Assembly (NCBI GenBank): GCA_019426215.1
Contig: CM033402.1
Location: 3,100,001-3,164,000 of the forward strand
Source of the DNA: Buddleja alternifolia
Taxonomy: Eukaryota; Streptophyta; Magnoliopsida; Lamiales; Scrophulariaceae
Length of the DNA: 64,000 bases
Direction of reading: 5' to 3'
In this document: positions 11,601 to 23,788 of the stretch, piece by piece
Position numbering within the stretch: position 1 is the first letter of the stretch
Layout: each line of letters opens with the position of its first letter
The notes under the pieces: model-generated
Database searches by the model: none
What the model was told of the DNA's origin: nothing
What the model saw: only the letters and a program-made list of their open reading frames with translations
Program-made: the position numbers and the translations under genes

Positions 11601-14600
11601 TCTTATGTGTCACTTCGCCAATATTATTGTTACTTGTTTCAGTTACGTCCTCGGGATAAATCTTATCTGCTTCACTTTGGAAGATTATGCCAGCAGTTTG
11701 TAATTGACATGTATATTAAATTGGAGACTCAGCGCTTGGATTATTACAGGTCAGAGCAGCGACAACTTGATATGCGCACAGATACTTACCAGAGCGTCGT
11801 AGATAGTATGTCAGTGGATGGTCAGAATAACCCTAACGCAGTTGGTCGACGTTTTGTCTTGCCTTCCTCTTTCATTGGGGGTCCTCGGGATATGCGACGG
11901 CGCTATGTCAATGCTATGGCTTTGGTCCAAAAATTTGGCAAGCCTGATATCTTCCTTACAATGACATGCAATCCAGCGTGGCCAGAGATTGCAGATTCGC
12001 TCTTGAAGCATGAACGTGCCGAAGACCGACCTGATCTTCTTGCAAGGGTATTCAAGGCAAAGTTGGATGAAATGAAGAATGATATTGTTAGGAAGAAAGT
12101 GTTCGGGTCCGTGGCTGCGTATGTCTATGTAGTAGAATTTCAAAAGCGTGGATTGCCCCACGTACACTGGCTTGTGATTTTAAATCCTTCACACAAAATC
12201 TTGACGGCAGATATATACGATGGCATAATATCAGCAGAGTTGCCCAGTGCGTCCTCACATCCATTCCTTCGGTCCTACGTTATAAAACACATGCTGCATG
12301 GGCCGTGCGGGGATTTGAACCCAACGAATGTTTGCATGCGCGATGGCAATTGCAAGAACCACTACCCTAAAAAATTCATTGCCACAACGCATATTGGTTC
12401 GAACTCTTACCCCATGTACAGGAGGAGGGAGAATGGCGATTTTGTGGTTGTCAGAAAATCTAGACTTGATAATAGGTGGGTCGTTCCCTACAATCCGTAC
12501 TTGCTGGCAAAGTACAACTGCCACATCAATGTGGAGATATGTTGTGATATAAAGCTTGTAAAGTATTTGTACAAGTATATATACAAAGGACATGATAGGG
12601 TTGCTTATAACATTGTTGGGGATTCTGATGCACAAGCAGACGATGAAATTCGTAATTTCCAAACTGGCAGGTGGGTAGCAGCTCCGGAGGCCCACTGGAG
12701 AATATATGGATTTGCCCTTAGCGACATGCATCCTCCTGTTATTGTTCTCCAGGTCCATCTGGAAAATCAACATGTAATCAGGTTTGGTCGACAGGCTCCC
12801 TTGCTTGACATTATTACTAATCCTCTCTCTCAGCGAACAATGCTAACTGAATTCTTTAGAACAAATGCTCTTGATAGAAAAGCACAGCAACTCAACCTGT
12901 TATATAGAGAATTTCCTGAGCATTATGTGTGGAACAATTATGCGCGGTCTTGGTCTGTACGTGCCAAAAAAGAGGTGGTTGGTCGCTTGGTTACAGTCAA
13001 TCCTTGTGAAGGAGAACGTTTTTTCAAGCGTATTTTACTTAATAATATTCGGTGTCCACCTTCGGCTCAATTCCTGCGAACAGTTAACGGTCTTGAATAT
13101 CCTACGTTTCGTGAGGCTGCACTGCATCTGGGATTATTAGAGAACGACTCATATATTTCGGACTGCTTAGAAGAGGCTTCTTTACATCAGATGGCTCCCA
13201 GTCTTCGTCGCCTCTTTGCCACTATTTTAGTTTACTGCGCTCCAGGTGATCCAGTTCATCTCTGGCACTCATTCCATCTACAACTTTCTCAGGATTTCAG
13301 CAAACAACCACACGTCAGTGATGCTGTAGCTCAACAAAAGGCTTTACAATCCATACATTGTATCCTGCAATCAATGGGAAAAAGTATAAATGACTACTCT
13401 TTGTCTGAACAGTCCATTCGACTAACTGAAGAACAGAAATTCTGCACCGAAATAGCTAGGGAGAAGTCAATTATCGTGTCCCCGCAAGACTTGATTTCAG
13501 CATCTATGCTAAATGCTTGTCAAAGGGAAGCATTCGACTTGATTATTTCTGCCTTAGATGGTGATGTGGGGGGCGCATTCTTTATTGATGGCCCTGGAGG
13601 GTCAGGGAAGACTTTTCTCTATAGATCTATTCTTGCATATGTGCGGTCGCATGATCACATAGCTTTATCAGTTGCCACATCTGGTGTAGCTGCCTCTTTG
13701 TTACCAGGCGGGCGCACAGCTCATTCGAGGTTTAAATTCCCTCTCGAGTTTGATGATAATGCTAATTCAAAGCTTAGTAAGCAGAGCAGTTTAGGGCGAT
13801 TGATTAAGGTGGCCAAATTGATAGTTTGGGATGAGGCGACAATGGCGAACAAATGTGTTGTCGAGGCGCTGGATACATTACTCCGTGATGTCTGCGATTC
13901 AGATTTACTTTTCGGTGGTAAGGTTGTTCTGTTTGGCGGGGATTTTAGGCAGACACTCCCTATAATTGTGGGAGGTTCTCGCGATGATATGGTTGGGGCC
14001 AGTCTTGTTAGTTCATTTTTATGGCCTTCAATCCGAAAGCTTAGGCTACATGTCAACATGCGTGCCCGTGATGATCCTATGTTCATTGATCTCTTGCTCA
14101 GTATCGGTGACGGTACCCATCCTTGTGTCATCGATGATATAATACAATTGCCATCACATCTGTGCATTCCTTTTGTCAATCCTGCCGACTCATTAAGTCA
14201 ATTAATCAACTGTGTATTCCCTTCTTTTTACTCTGACACCGCTGATCCATTTTTCGTTGTCAATCGTGCCATATTGACACCGAAGAATGATATTGTTGAT
14301 GATATTAATGCACAACTTATAGATAAATTCCCGGGACTTCCTGTCGAATATATGAGCTTCAATAAAACTGATGATCCAGGGCAGCAGAGTGAATATGGAG
14401 ATTACCTAAATTCAGTTTCTGTTAGTGGGTTACCTCCTCACCATCTTGTGCTAAAGCTAAATTGCCCAGTGATGTTACTCAGAAATTTGGACCCATCTGA
14501 GGGATTGTGCAATGGCACACGCCTTATTGTTTGCCATCTAGGCCCTCGTTTGATTGCAGCTAAAGTGGCTATAGGAGACTACAAAGGTCGGCATGTATTC

Positions 14601-14915
14601 ATTCCAAGAATTCCCCTGCAAGCTTCTGATAAGATAAAGTGTCCCATTCCTTTCAAGCGCCATCAATTTCCACTGCGGCTGTGCTTTGCAATGACCATTA
14701 ATAAGGCTCAAGGACAAACATTGGACTATGTCGGAATCTATTTGCAGGAACCTGTTTTTTCCCATGGTCAATTATACGTGGCCATCTCAAGGGCCCGCAC
14801 CTCCTCTAACGTGAAAATTCTCATACGCCCAATCTCGCACGATGATACTCATTTACCTCTTCATAGTACCAAAAATATTGTTTACCCTGAGATATTTAAG
14901 CTATCGTCTTGTTGA
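8635..14915 (+). CDS. Helitron RepHel transposase (HUH replication initiator plus PIF1-like helicase)
   Basis: Rolling-circle transposase of a plant Helitron: the Rep domain nicks and joins DNA through active-site tyrosines, and the helicase unwinds the strand. Three exons fit with agreeing phases: 8,635-8,890, 8,984-9,922 and 11,575-14,915 (an acceptor at 11,581 also stays in frame). Together they give 1,511 codons with no internal stop. The start is the ATG at 8,635, followed by the basic DAKNRARRQRYAARS. Exon 2 has a CVYC...CC zinc-finger-like cluster and the Helitron-like N domain. In exon 3 the HUH motif PHVHW falls near residues 593-597, the two-tyrosine motif YLYKYIYK near 729-736, Walker A GPGGSGKT near 1,071-1,078, and Walker B VWDEA near 1,149-1,153. 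The helicase-type KAQGQT and the AISRA motif lie close to the C terminus. Intron 2 is 1.65 kb. The intact frame suggests recent activity, which is inference. Confidence 0.95.
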
Positions 14916-15114
14916 TGTTAAGTGTGTCAGTCGATACCTTTTGTTGTCAACGTGTTGTTTATGTGTTAGTTAATATGATTGGAACGGTTGTTTTCAATGC
15001 AACTTCTATTTTTCGTGCTTGGATTTTCTGCGATGTCTGTGTATGTGCTGTATTCATGTAGTTTAGACAATGTTTCATGCCTTCTTGTGTTATACTTTCT
15101 TCTATGATGTTCAG

Positions 15115-17922
15115 ATGCAGTCCAATTTGGTCTTCATTGCTGACGTTACGCCTTCAACCCCCACGTGGAAGGTGAAAGTCCGGGTGGAGGAGAAAATGCA
15201 GCCCCGCCAAAGTACCACAAGTCCCACCAAGTACCAAAAATTATATTAGCAGATGAAAAGGTAATTTTTTAACCGTTATCATAAAATAGAACCGGTGTGC
15301 GCTTTTTCTCTCTTGCTTGTTATTTGAACCATTCGTGTGTTTCAATTCAGGGCTCAAAGGTGGTTGCCACTTTGTATCAGCGTGACATTAATACTCTTGC
15401 CAACACGTTGCTGGTTCATAACACATATATTATATCTAGGGCGCGCGTTAATCCTATTGAAGAAAAATATAGGATCATTGATAATCCATACCAGTGGATT
15501 ATAAACTCTAAAACCGCTATATTGAAGGTCGATGATGGTTTTACAACGAGTTCTGAAAATGCATCGCTCTTCACTCGTTTATCAGAACTACCATCTCTCG
15601 TTGGGAGCAAATCTTTAATTGGTAATGTATTTTGGGGATTTTGCATTTGTTTACTCGCTTATTATTTATCTGTATGTGCAGTTTAACCACTATGCCTTCC
15701 ATTACTTTCATTGCTGACTGATTGCCCACTGAGTTGGTGTTTTTGTAGATGTTCTCGTGGTTGTTATTGACAAAATGCCCCAACGCACTATTGTTTCGCG
15801 TGGGAGGGATATCACTGTTCAGGACCTGGGTGTCATCGATTCAGAGTCCGTAACTGTACATTCTTTTGAATTATGCTACAGTTTGAATTGAAATATCATA
15901 GATTTAATGGTCTATTCGTGTCTATCAGTTTAAAACCATACGCCCTGACACTTTGGAGTAATTTGGTTGAAGACTTCGGGACGAAGCTCAAAGTAGACTC
16001 CCATAATATGCCGGTCGTTAAATTCACTAGGTTTATAGTGAACACTTATTATGGTATATATTAAAGCTCCTCTGCTGTTTATTTTAATATGTGTATGATA
16101 TTTGCGTTGTTCATATTGTGCATATTCTCCGTTGCTGTTTATTTTAATATGTGTATGATATTGGTATTGTTCATATTGTGCATATATTTTCACTTCAGGA
16201 ATTTCTTTAGGGTCAACGGCTTCGTCTGGTGCCATTATTAATCCCCCCATACCTGAGGCTGCGAAGCTTACTGCATGGTAATGTCATTGTTCATCAAGTT
16301 CATGTACAAACTATTTAATCATTCATTTGAAGTCAGCATACTAGCATTTACATTATTTGCACGTTGAATGCGTGTTTGATCGATTGTGACTGAGATGTAG
16401 GAAACGAAAAAATGTTGACGTTCTGCGCGAAATTGCTGTCAACCGAAGTTATCTCTCAAGATCAGGTGCATCAACTTCTGCAAATTCCGTTAAGTTAATG
16501 GATATTAGTTCACTTCTGAATTCGACAGAGGTATATCATACACTTGCATTAGTTTATTTATTATGTTAAAAATGAATCTGTCCGGAGGCTTACTAATTAA
16601 ATTTATTGATATGGTCCATCTCTTGTGGTCGTTAAAAAGATGGGGAAAACGCGGGTTGAAGCCTATGCAAAAATTACAAATATGGAGCAACGATGCTTCT
16701 ACGTTGCATGCGACAAATGCCCATCCTCTACGACTGCTGAAGTAGGGTGGGAATTTGAGTGTTCTCGTTGCCAAGAACTGCACGTTGCAATTCCCAGGTC
16801 AGACATATCACATATGTGTATTAAGTTCATGATTGGGGCTGTCATAGGTTATTGACTATAGAAACTTCAGGGCTAAGGTATCAATCATGCTTTATGATAA
16901 AGACGCCGATGTTGATGCATTTGCATTTGGTGAAATTGCTGAAAAACTGCTTAGGCGTAATGCGGCGGATTGCATGAATGATCATTGTATGGTGAGTGGT
17001 CTCTGACTGGTTTCAGCTATCAAATTGCCTATCATATCATAGCTGACATTTACTAACTTTCAGGGGCTCAATGGTTTCATGCATTTTGCAAACGAACAAC
17101 TCAACAAGAAGGCATGCGTTTTCACTGTTAGGAAAAAGCACATCTTGCGAAACCATGGTGAAGAGGACCAGTATATAATCACAGATATTATCGATGAAAA
17201 TGAAGACATGACAATGACTGACACACCTGATCTTGGACCTGGTAAAGATGATAAGGGCAAAGCTGTTTCGCTCACTCAGTTATCACCTTTGCACGACTCT
17301 TTAGAGGGTTCGAAATCAACTACCCCTACTGGCAAGACCATACATCTTCCTACCTCAACTTTATCCATCAACCATTTTCCACATCCTCAGATATTTATTT
17401 AAGTTTATAAATTTGTGCAGGTGTGGCCCACGCAGATAACCTGATAGCAGCAGAAGCAAAGCTTAGCTCTACGCCTGCTGGAACTCAAAGTCACACTCTC
17501 AACCTTGTTTCTTCCACTACAACTACAAAGAAGCTGTTTGATAGTGGTTGGCTCTGTGTCTTCTTTGAGATTACGACATCTTTCATGATTTTTTTTCCTT
17601 GTCTAATTTATACGTTCCACGTTGCTCAGATAAACTGGTTTACAAGGATAAGGTTCCTCCTTGCTTGTCGTCCACCACAATGTGTGCTCCCACAGAAGAA
17701 CCTATACCTTGCGATTCAGACGTTGATGTCAATCCGCTTGTTGAAAAAGGCCCTCGCAAATTAATACTTCCTGGTATGCACTTACGTTTTATTGCACATA
17801 TTCTTGTAACTGTTGTTTTCCTTAAAACATACCCACTATATAGCTTTCGCTGGATTTGTGTAGCTGATTCCGATGATGAACATGTACCCATCATACGGTC
17901 TTCCAAGCGGAAAAGGACTTGA
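15115..17922 (+). pseudogene. Helitron-associated RPA70-like single-strand DNA-binding gene, frame broken
   Basis: Plant Helitrons often carry a replication protein A large-subunit homologue, thought to coat single-stranded DNA. About 12 exons can be joined with agreeing phases: 15,115-15,260; 15,351-15,621; 15,749-15,849; 15,929-16,053; 16,199-16,277; 16,401-16,530; 16,640-16,797; 16,871-16,991; 17,064-17,241; 17,421-17,546; 17,630-17,773; 17,864-17,922. Evidence for RPA: an OB-fold-like stretch (VVATLYQRDINTLANTLLVH), INPPIPEAAKLTAW, a CDKC...CSRC zinc ribbon as in the RPA70 C-terminal domain, then AKVSIMLYDKDADVDAFAF. The tail SSKRKRT looks like a nuclear-localisation signal. Two one-base shifts are needed, in the A-run at 15,236-15,240 and the C-run at 15,943-15,945, so as written the product is truncated. 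The first exon is the least certain. Confidence 0.8.
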
Positions 17923-18986
17923 TGTTATAAATGAATCCAACGTAAATAACCACTCCTTAGGCCATGGAGTTGGATTTTTTTTTGGTTTTTTTTCCAAACT
18001 ACTATTTTCACCTCACTCTTTGGATTAATAGTGTTGTGTATCCATCTGCAATAATACTCGTTTAATTATTTGTTCATGCTTTTGGCCTTTGAAATGCAAT
18101 TATCGAATGCTGCGGTCTTATTCACTATGGATGTTGCTTTGAATTTGTTTATGTTAGTTTTACTAATTGTTAATTAAAATGAACTGGGTGAGAACTTTTT
18201 GGAGTTGATTCATTTATAAATTTCGTTATGAACATCTTGGCAAAGAATGTGAAATTAAGTGCCTTGTGCAAATTGCTTGACCTCGTACATTCATATTCAA
18301 ATTAAGTACATTGTTGGATCAAATTGATATTTCGAACTACTGTAAAATTATTGTGCAATTTTCATTCTACTCTTATTATAGGGTAAGCCCTTTTATGAAA
18401 CGAATTTGCACATTTTTTGACGCGGTACCTTCATATGCTCTAATTGATGCCCTCTTATACACACCAATTACATCATCAAAAAATTGATTAACACAGTAAT
18501 ATTTTAGTGTATCCAACTCAGTTGTTTGCGACACACGTACAAAATGTAGCTTAGCTCGCAATCAGAACTCGAGAAGTTGAATATCGTGACCTCTTTCAAT
18601 GACTCCATCCCATTGTTTGCAACTTCCAGTCCTTTACGTAGTTGGATACACTAATGCCCGCATTTTCCCATGGTGCACCCTACACATGTTAGTCAATTAC
18701 AATTTTATTTAGAAGACCAAACAAAAAAAGTGTTTAATAAACCATGTAATAACTAATAAACCACAAACAATAAAACTTAAAATATTACCACCAAATCGAC
18801 TTTAAGTTTATCACGCCTGTACTATGCTGAGCCCAATGTGACCGCCCGGCATTGTCAAGCCGCTTCGCAGGCCCTGATTTCGCGTGCATATTCACACACA
18901 AATACTCGCCATAATGCGATGTCGCGCCTCCCCTGCGCCCCCTCTCACCCAGCCCACTTACAACAAATCAAAAAAACTCTAACCGC
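17923..18986. other. Helitron 3' flank or intergenic, no gene seen
   Basis: The 3' terminus (hairpin followed by CTRR) is expected somewhere beyond 17,922. I found no convincing GC-rich hairpin next to such a tetranucleotide. A 14-base inverted pair (TAGTGTATCCAACT near 18,508 and its complement near 18,636) encloses about 110 bp. Confidence 0.4.
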
Positions 18987-19097
18987 ATGTCTTCTTCAAA
19001 CACTGCTATCCATTTCCCCTCCCCCATCACCGGCCCCGGTGCTGTCGAGGTGGACCCCTCTTCGTCCATTTTCCCAACTCTCGAAATTACATCTTGA
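18987..19097 (+). CDS. Small open frame in a GC-rich patch, unknown
   Basis: A 36-codon frame starts at an ATG after the leader AAAAAACTCTAACCGC and reads MSSSNTAIHFPSPITGPGAV and onward, ending at TGA. It lies in an abrupt GC-rich patch (18,840-19,100) between AT-rich flanks, which looks like a gene start or a captured gene fragment. I do not recognise the protein. Nothing downstream continues it. Confidence 0.25.
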   Translation: MSSSNTAIHFPSPITGPGAVEVDPSSSIFPTLEITS

Positions 19098-19099
19098 GC

Positions 19100-21114
19100 A
19101 TCGCTAATCCCTTGTCGACAAATAATTTATGCAAGAATATTGTGTAATTCTCTTAATTATTAAATATTATTTGATAAGTGAAGGAGAATCATGTATGTGC
19201 TTAAGATACTCCGTCATTAAATAAACAAAAAAGGTTTATATTAATTTATCAGTCAAATAAAAGAGCATAACATTAAAAAGAATAGATTAAAAAATCTACA
19301 AAAACAAATATGTAATGTTCACTCTCTATCATGATAAATAACATGGAATTATACATCCTTATTTTATTTAAATGCAAAATTTTGGTTGGGCACTTCTTCA
19401 ATTGATTGGTAAAATAGCTTATTAAGCTCGTAATATTTTCTTTATACATAGAAAATGTCTTTGCTAATCGAGCTCATGGTAGTTGGTAGTAGGTCTCTTG
19501 TTACCTAATTTTTGCCTTAGGATTCTATTTTTGGGTCTACATCATCAACATCACAATATCAACTGCTGAGATAAGGGTTCATAATGAAATTATTCCGATA
19601 CTTTATAGAATTTTTTTATTCATACTGAATTTGGTTACTTATTCTAATGATCTAACCAACCACATGGCATAATATTTATTTTATGGTGCACACTCCGAAT
19701 GATACATTAAGCATATGTTACCTAAATTAATTTATCTTGTGATTAGGTATAAAATGTACAAAAAGAGTATTGTTTTCGTAAGTAAAATTGTATACTGACA
19801 ATATCTTTTAGTATTTATGGTTTTTTATCAGCACGACATTATCTCCTCATCACTTGAGGTGCCCACGAGTCAAGTCTGACCAAATCACACGGCTTGAGTC
19901 TGGGTCAAGTCAAGTCGAGCAAAGGAAAAAATAAAAATAAGTGTTATTGTATATCACATTATATTACTTTCACCGTTTAATTTTTAACCATATAAATGAA
20001 ATGAAACTCTCAATTTTATCAAAATAAATAGAAAAAGTAAGTAAATAATAATAAAAAACTATTTCATGTTATGACAAACACTAGAGTATTATGCAAAAGA
20101 AACTCAAAGGGTCAAATGCCGCGTTGTCGAGTTGCCAAACAAGGACGAAGCTTTAAGCAAAGAAAGTGAACCCAAAAACCTCATTATACGGCTAATCATA
20201 AGAAAATTAATATACTTAATTGTTTATATAAGAATTGCCGTTTTTAATTATACTTTTGCCACTATTTTATAGTATAATTGCAAAAGACCCCCTCACCTAA
20301 TCCTAACCTATTTTTTGGCAAATTGTTCCAGTTGTCAGATGATAGAGTCCATGGAAGGACAGAAGGATTTATGATAAATATGATAAGGATACTATTATTG
20401 TATAAATGTATTTTTTCTTTAAATTATCAAGGGTGTACATTATTTTTATTTTGTTGGCTTAGTTATGTGATAGTTTCTCAAATTATTTGCTACTTAGCAA
20501 ACGTATATTGCCAATATATGTTAATTCATTTATGAGTTCGTCGGGTGGTTAAACTACGCCGGCCTAATTTATAGATCATACTCATGAGTAATTCTTATAA
20601 ATATTTAGGATTCAAATTTCTATATAATTACCATAGTGCGTGTATAATGAATCTGTGAGTGAATCCCACCACATAAATAGTTCTAATTATCTTTAAATCC
20701 AAATTCGATAATTTTGAAAAACCATAGGCCATACCTCTGTTATTTGGAAAACAAAAAGGTGATTGCACCCATTTGGAACAAGTTGATTGAAATAGGTGAA
20801 CAATTATGGACAATTACCAACTACAACTAAAATTCCCTTGCACGCTTTTGTATCACTTTTTATTATTTATGAAATCGAACCTTTACCAAAAACCACAACT
20901 AAAATTCTCAAATGTCTAATTATAAATACAACGATACGAGTATCATTTTTCTTTAAATACGACCTATTTATTTATCCATGTATCTAACAATAACATTGAA
21001 TATCAATCATTACAAAATTAAGTTCAGATATAAATTACACGAGATATCAAGCAGAAAAATTTACAAGGCTCGTATTGAAACATTTTTTATTTAAAAACAT
21101 AACTCTCACTTCTA
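19100..21114. other. Intergenic, no gene seen
   Basis: AT-rich sequence with no open frame of recognisable content. A short hAT-like or retroelement scrap rich in CAAGTC lies at about 19,855-19,925. Confidence 0.6.
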
Positions 21115-21132
21115 AATTCAAAAAACAGAAAT

Positions 21133-21335
21133 CAAGACCTGTTGGTATAGTGGTATCCATCTCCCACTTTATGTGAGGGGTCCTGAGTTCGAATTCAGAC
21201 TGTCATAAATTGTGGCTCTTTTCTCCTTTATGGAGCTAAATAGAGTCTTTCTGGCTCAAAATTATAGCTATTAACTCGAGTTTATCGGATTAAATATGTA
21301 GAGTATTTCTTTTTTCTCTTGAATTAAAAAAAAAT
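21133..21335 (+). mobile_element. Full-length tRNA-derived SINE with target-site duplication
   Basis: A 203-bp element has an RNA polymerase III A box (TTGGTATAGTGGT, 21,142-21,154) and a B box (GAGTTCGAATTC, 21,185-21,196) about 40 bp apart, as in tRNA-derived SINEs. It is flanked by perfect 18-bp direct repeats AATTCAAAAAACAGAAAT at 21,115-21,132 and 21,336-21,353. The tail is T-rich then A-rich. Diverged relatives lie at 188-378, 8,205-8,365 and 45,951-46,144, with reversed 3' fragments at 3,680, 49,447 and 55,205. Confidence 0.92.
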
Positions 21336-21353
21336 AATTCAAAAAACAGAAAT

Positions 21354-22100
21354 TAAATGGATATAGAAACTCAACCACCAAAATGTAAGAGCCATCACAA
21401 GAAACTTGTCAACTTCAAGTAATTATTATACCGATAATGACAGGGAATTGTCATTTAAGATCTAACCAAACGGGTCGAATACAATTAACCCGAAGTACAA
21501 GTACTATTCTGCAATAAATCCAATTTATTTGATAAGTTATTATTAAGGATTAATGAAAGTTTTAGACAGAGTCAGTTCTGATCACTTATTAAGGATAAGA
21601 TATGCCTTTGAGACTATAAATCACTGTATTTATAGTAGGGTCTGCTTCCTAAACATAGATCACTTATATAGGTATTTACAAATCGTTCACTACCACAATT
21701 CTCACGTTTGGCAAAGGAAATCGAACATAAAACTTTTGAGGGGAAGTAACAAGTCCTTATTGAGTTGTTGAGTCAACTTGTGTTCGCATATGTTATTATT
21801 GTTTTTTGGTTACATAAAAGGTTTAGACAGGGTAGTCTAAGCCCCGTGGATGGGAGAATTAAAGGTTTGTCCCCACTCAACAAGTGCGTTTCCAAGGAGT
21901 TGAACTTATATGGGTGAAACTCCTACCCACTGCACCAACACTATGTTGTTATTATTGATAATTATTTCCGTTACAATATATATATATATATATATGATAT
22001 TATATAAATAAATTTCCGAATTTGCAACCTCATACCATATACGTAATCGAAACTGATAAATAAATCAGAATAAACAAAGGCGAGTCAAGTCCGACAAGGA
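21354..22100. other. Intergenic upstream of the TRM gene
   Basis: No gene is visible. A (TA)n tract lies near 21,977-21,995. The pyrimidine-rich stretch after 22,130 looks like the start of the 5' untranslated leader of the next gene. Confidence 0.5.
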
Positions 22101-22812
22101 GTCGGTGGAGAAGAAAAAAGCAAACATTTTAGAGAGAGAAAAAAAAAACTCTTTTCATCTCTCTTCCGTAGCTGAATCTTCGGCGAATCTCCGGCGACAT
22201 CCTGATCGGAATGTCAAATTGCGGCGACTTCAGCTCCTGCATTCTGTATAGTGTTTATCTTGAGCTCCCTCACTGTTTGCATCTAAAATCGCCATTTTCG
22301 CTTGCTGAGAAGAAGAAGAAAAAAGATTTGAGACTGTTTCGCTGTTCATATTGTTGGAGAATTGTATACTTTAGTGCGGCGAAAATTTGTGGACGCGCAG
22401 CGGTGATTGTGTTGCGGTTTTGTCTTTTTGACTGTACTCCGATCTCGCTTTTTTTGAAGGTAAAGAGTAATGATTTGAATCTGATTCCGTCTTTTGATTT
22501 TCCTTTTTGTCTGCTATGATTGCAGCTTTTTCTCTAATGATTTTTGAATAAAGTTGTGGATTTTTTCTTTTGTGAATACTTTAAAGTTTAATTTCTTGTA
22601 TGTACTGTTTTTTTGCTCGTATTTACCTTTTTACTGCTCATTGGTTGGAAATTTGTTCTGATTTTAGCTTTTTGATTTGTCAATAAAGTTGTGGATTCTT
22701 TTTTGAATATTTAAAAGTTTATTAATTTCTTGTATTTACTGTTGTTTTTTGTTCTCGTATTTACCTTTTTTTACTGCTCATTTAGTTGGTAATATTATGA
22801 TTTCAGCCTTTT

Positions 22813-23130
22813 ACTATCCATTTTTGTTCAAACGGATATGATTAGGGCTCCAATGTGAGTTCTCGAGGCGATTGGCTGAGAAAAGTAAAGCGATTCTGAT
22901 CCTGATTTACCTTTTTGTCAATGTTGAGAAATGTACTGTTGTTTTTTGCTTTCTTTACCTTTTATCCTGCTCATTTAGTTGGGAATATTTTGATTGTAGC
23001 TTTTTACTATCCATTTTTGTTCAAACGGATATGATTAGGGCTCAAATGTGAGTTCTCGAGGTGATCGACTGAGAAAAAGTAAAGCAAATTTGATCCTGAT
23101 TTTACCTTTTTGTCAATTTTGAGAAATGTA
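22813..23130. repeat. Tandem duplication (~193-bp period) in the 5' leader intron
   Basis: The block beginning ACTATCCATTTTTGTTCAAA occurs at 22,813 and 23,006, each time followed by the GGATATGATTAGGGCTC segment and the GAGTTCTCGAGG segment. More diverged pieces lie from 22,520. It falls upstream of the start codon of the TRM gene, probably within a leader intron. Confidence 0.85.
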
Positions 23131-23788
23131 AGATTTTTAGTGCATAGTTTTGTAATTGTAAATGGAGTAAGAGTTTTGAGCAACTTGGAGTTTGTTCAGG
23201 GTTTTGTAGAGAATTGTAACTTATTGATGTGAGGCTTCATGAGAATATGCTGTAAATTATCATTCTGGGCAGTGTGCTTACAGAAGTGTTGTCTTTGTTA
23301 TTCTTTCTGCACTAATTCCTTTTTTCACATTAATCTAGGCAATTCTTGTGATTTGTGTATTGGATTGGCTCTTTAAAACAACAGTCTATTTTTCATCTCC
23401 TCCTTTCCTTCTATTTTCTCTCTCTCTGCCTCATAAATAGTTTCTGGAGGTGCAAGTATTGAAGGTTATTCTTGCACCTTCATCCCTTTTTATATTGCTA
23501 TGTATTTGGTGTCATGGATATAGTAATCTGTTTTTTGGTTCCCTATCCAACCCCGTCAATTTATTTTATTTGCTGGTTTTTCTTTCTTCTCTTTTCTTAT
23601 CTCGTTTGTCAATTATTCTCTGGTGGTGGCAGTTGAAAATTTGCATAGTAGCTTAAATTGATCTGTCTTATATTGCCTTCGCAATACATTTATGCTGGAT
23701 ATGAGCTATTTTTCTTATTTGGTTTTGGCTTTTATTTTGTTCTTATTAAATATTATGGTACAGATTTTTGCATAAATAAAGCAGAGGA

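Noticed and set aside
12255..12773. Minus-strand open frame of 172 codons
   Set aside because: It overlaps the conserved Rep domain of the Helitron and has no recognisable content.
18508..18650. Inverted pair as Helitron 3' hairpin
   Set aside because: The arms are over 100 bp apart, not GC-rich, and no CTRR follows at the expected distance.
21133..21335. Functional tRNA gene
   Set aside because: A and B boxes are present, but there is no cloverleaf, the body is about 200 bp, and target duplications mark it as a SINE.
22211..22519. 102-codon frame upstream of the TRM start
   Set aside because: It more likely belongs to the pyrimidine-rich 5' leader of the TRM gene; a lysine run and low-complexity content argue against a protein.
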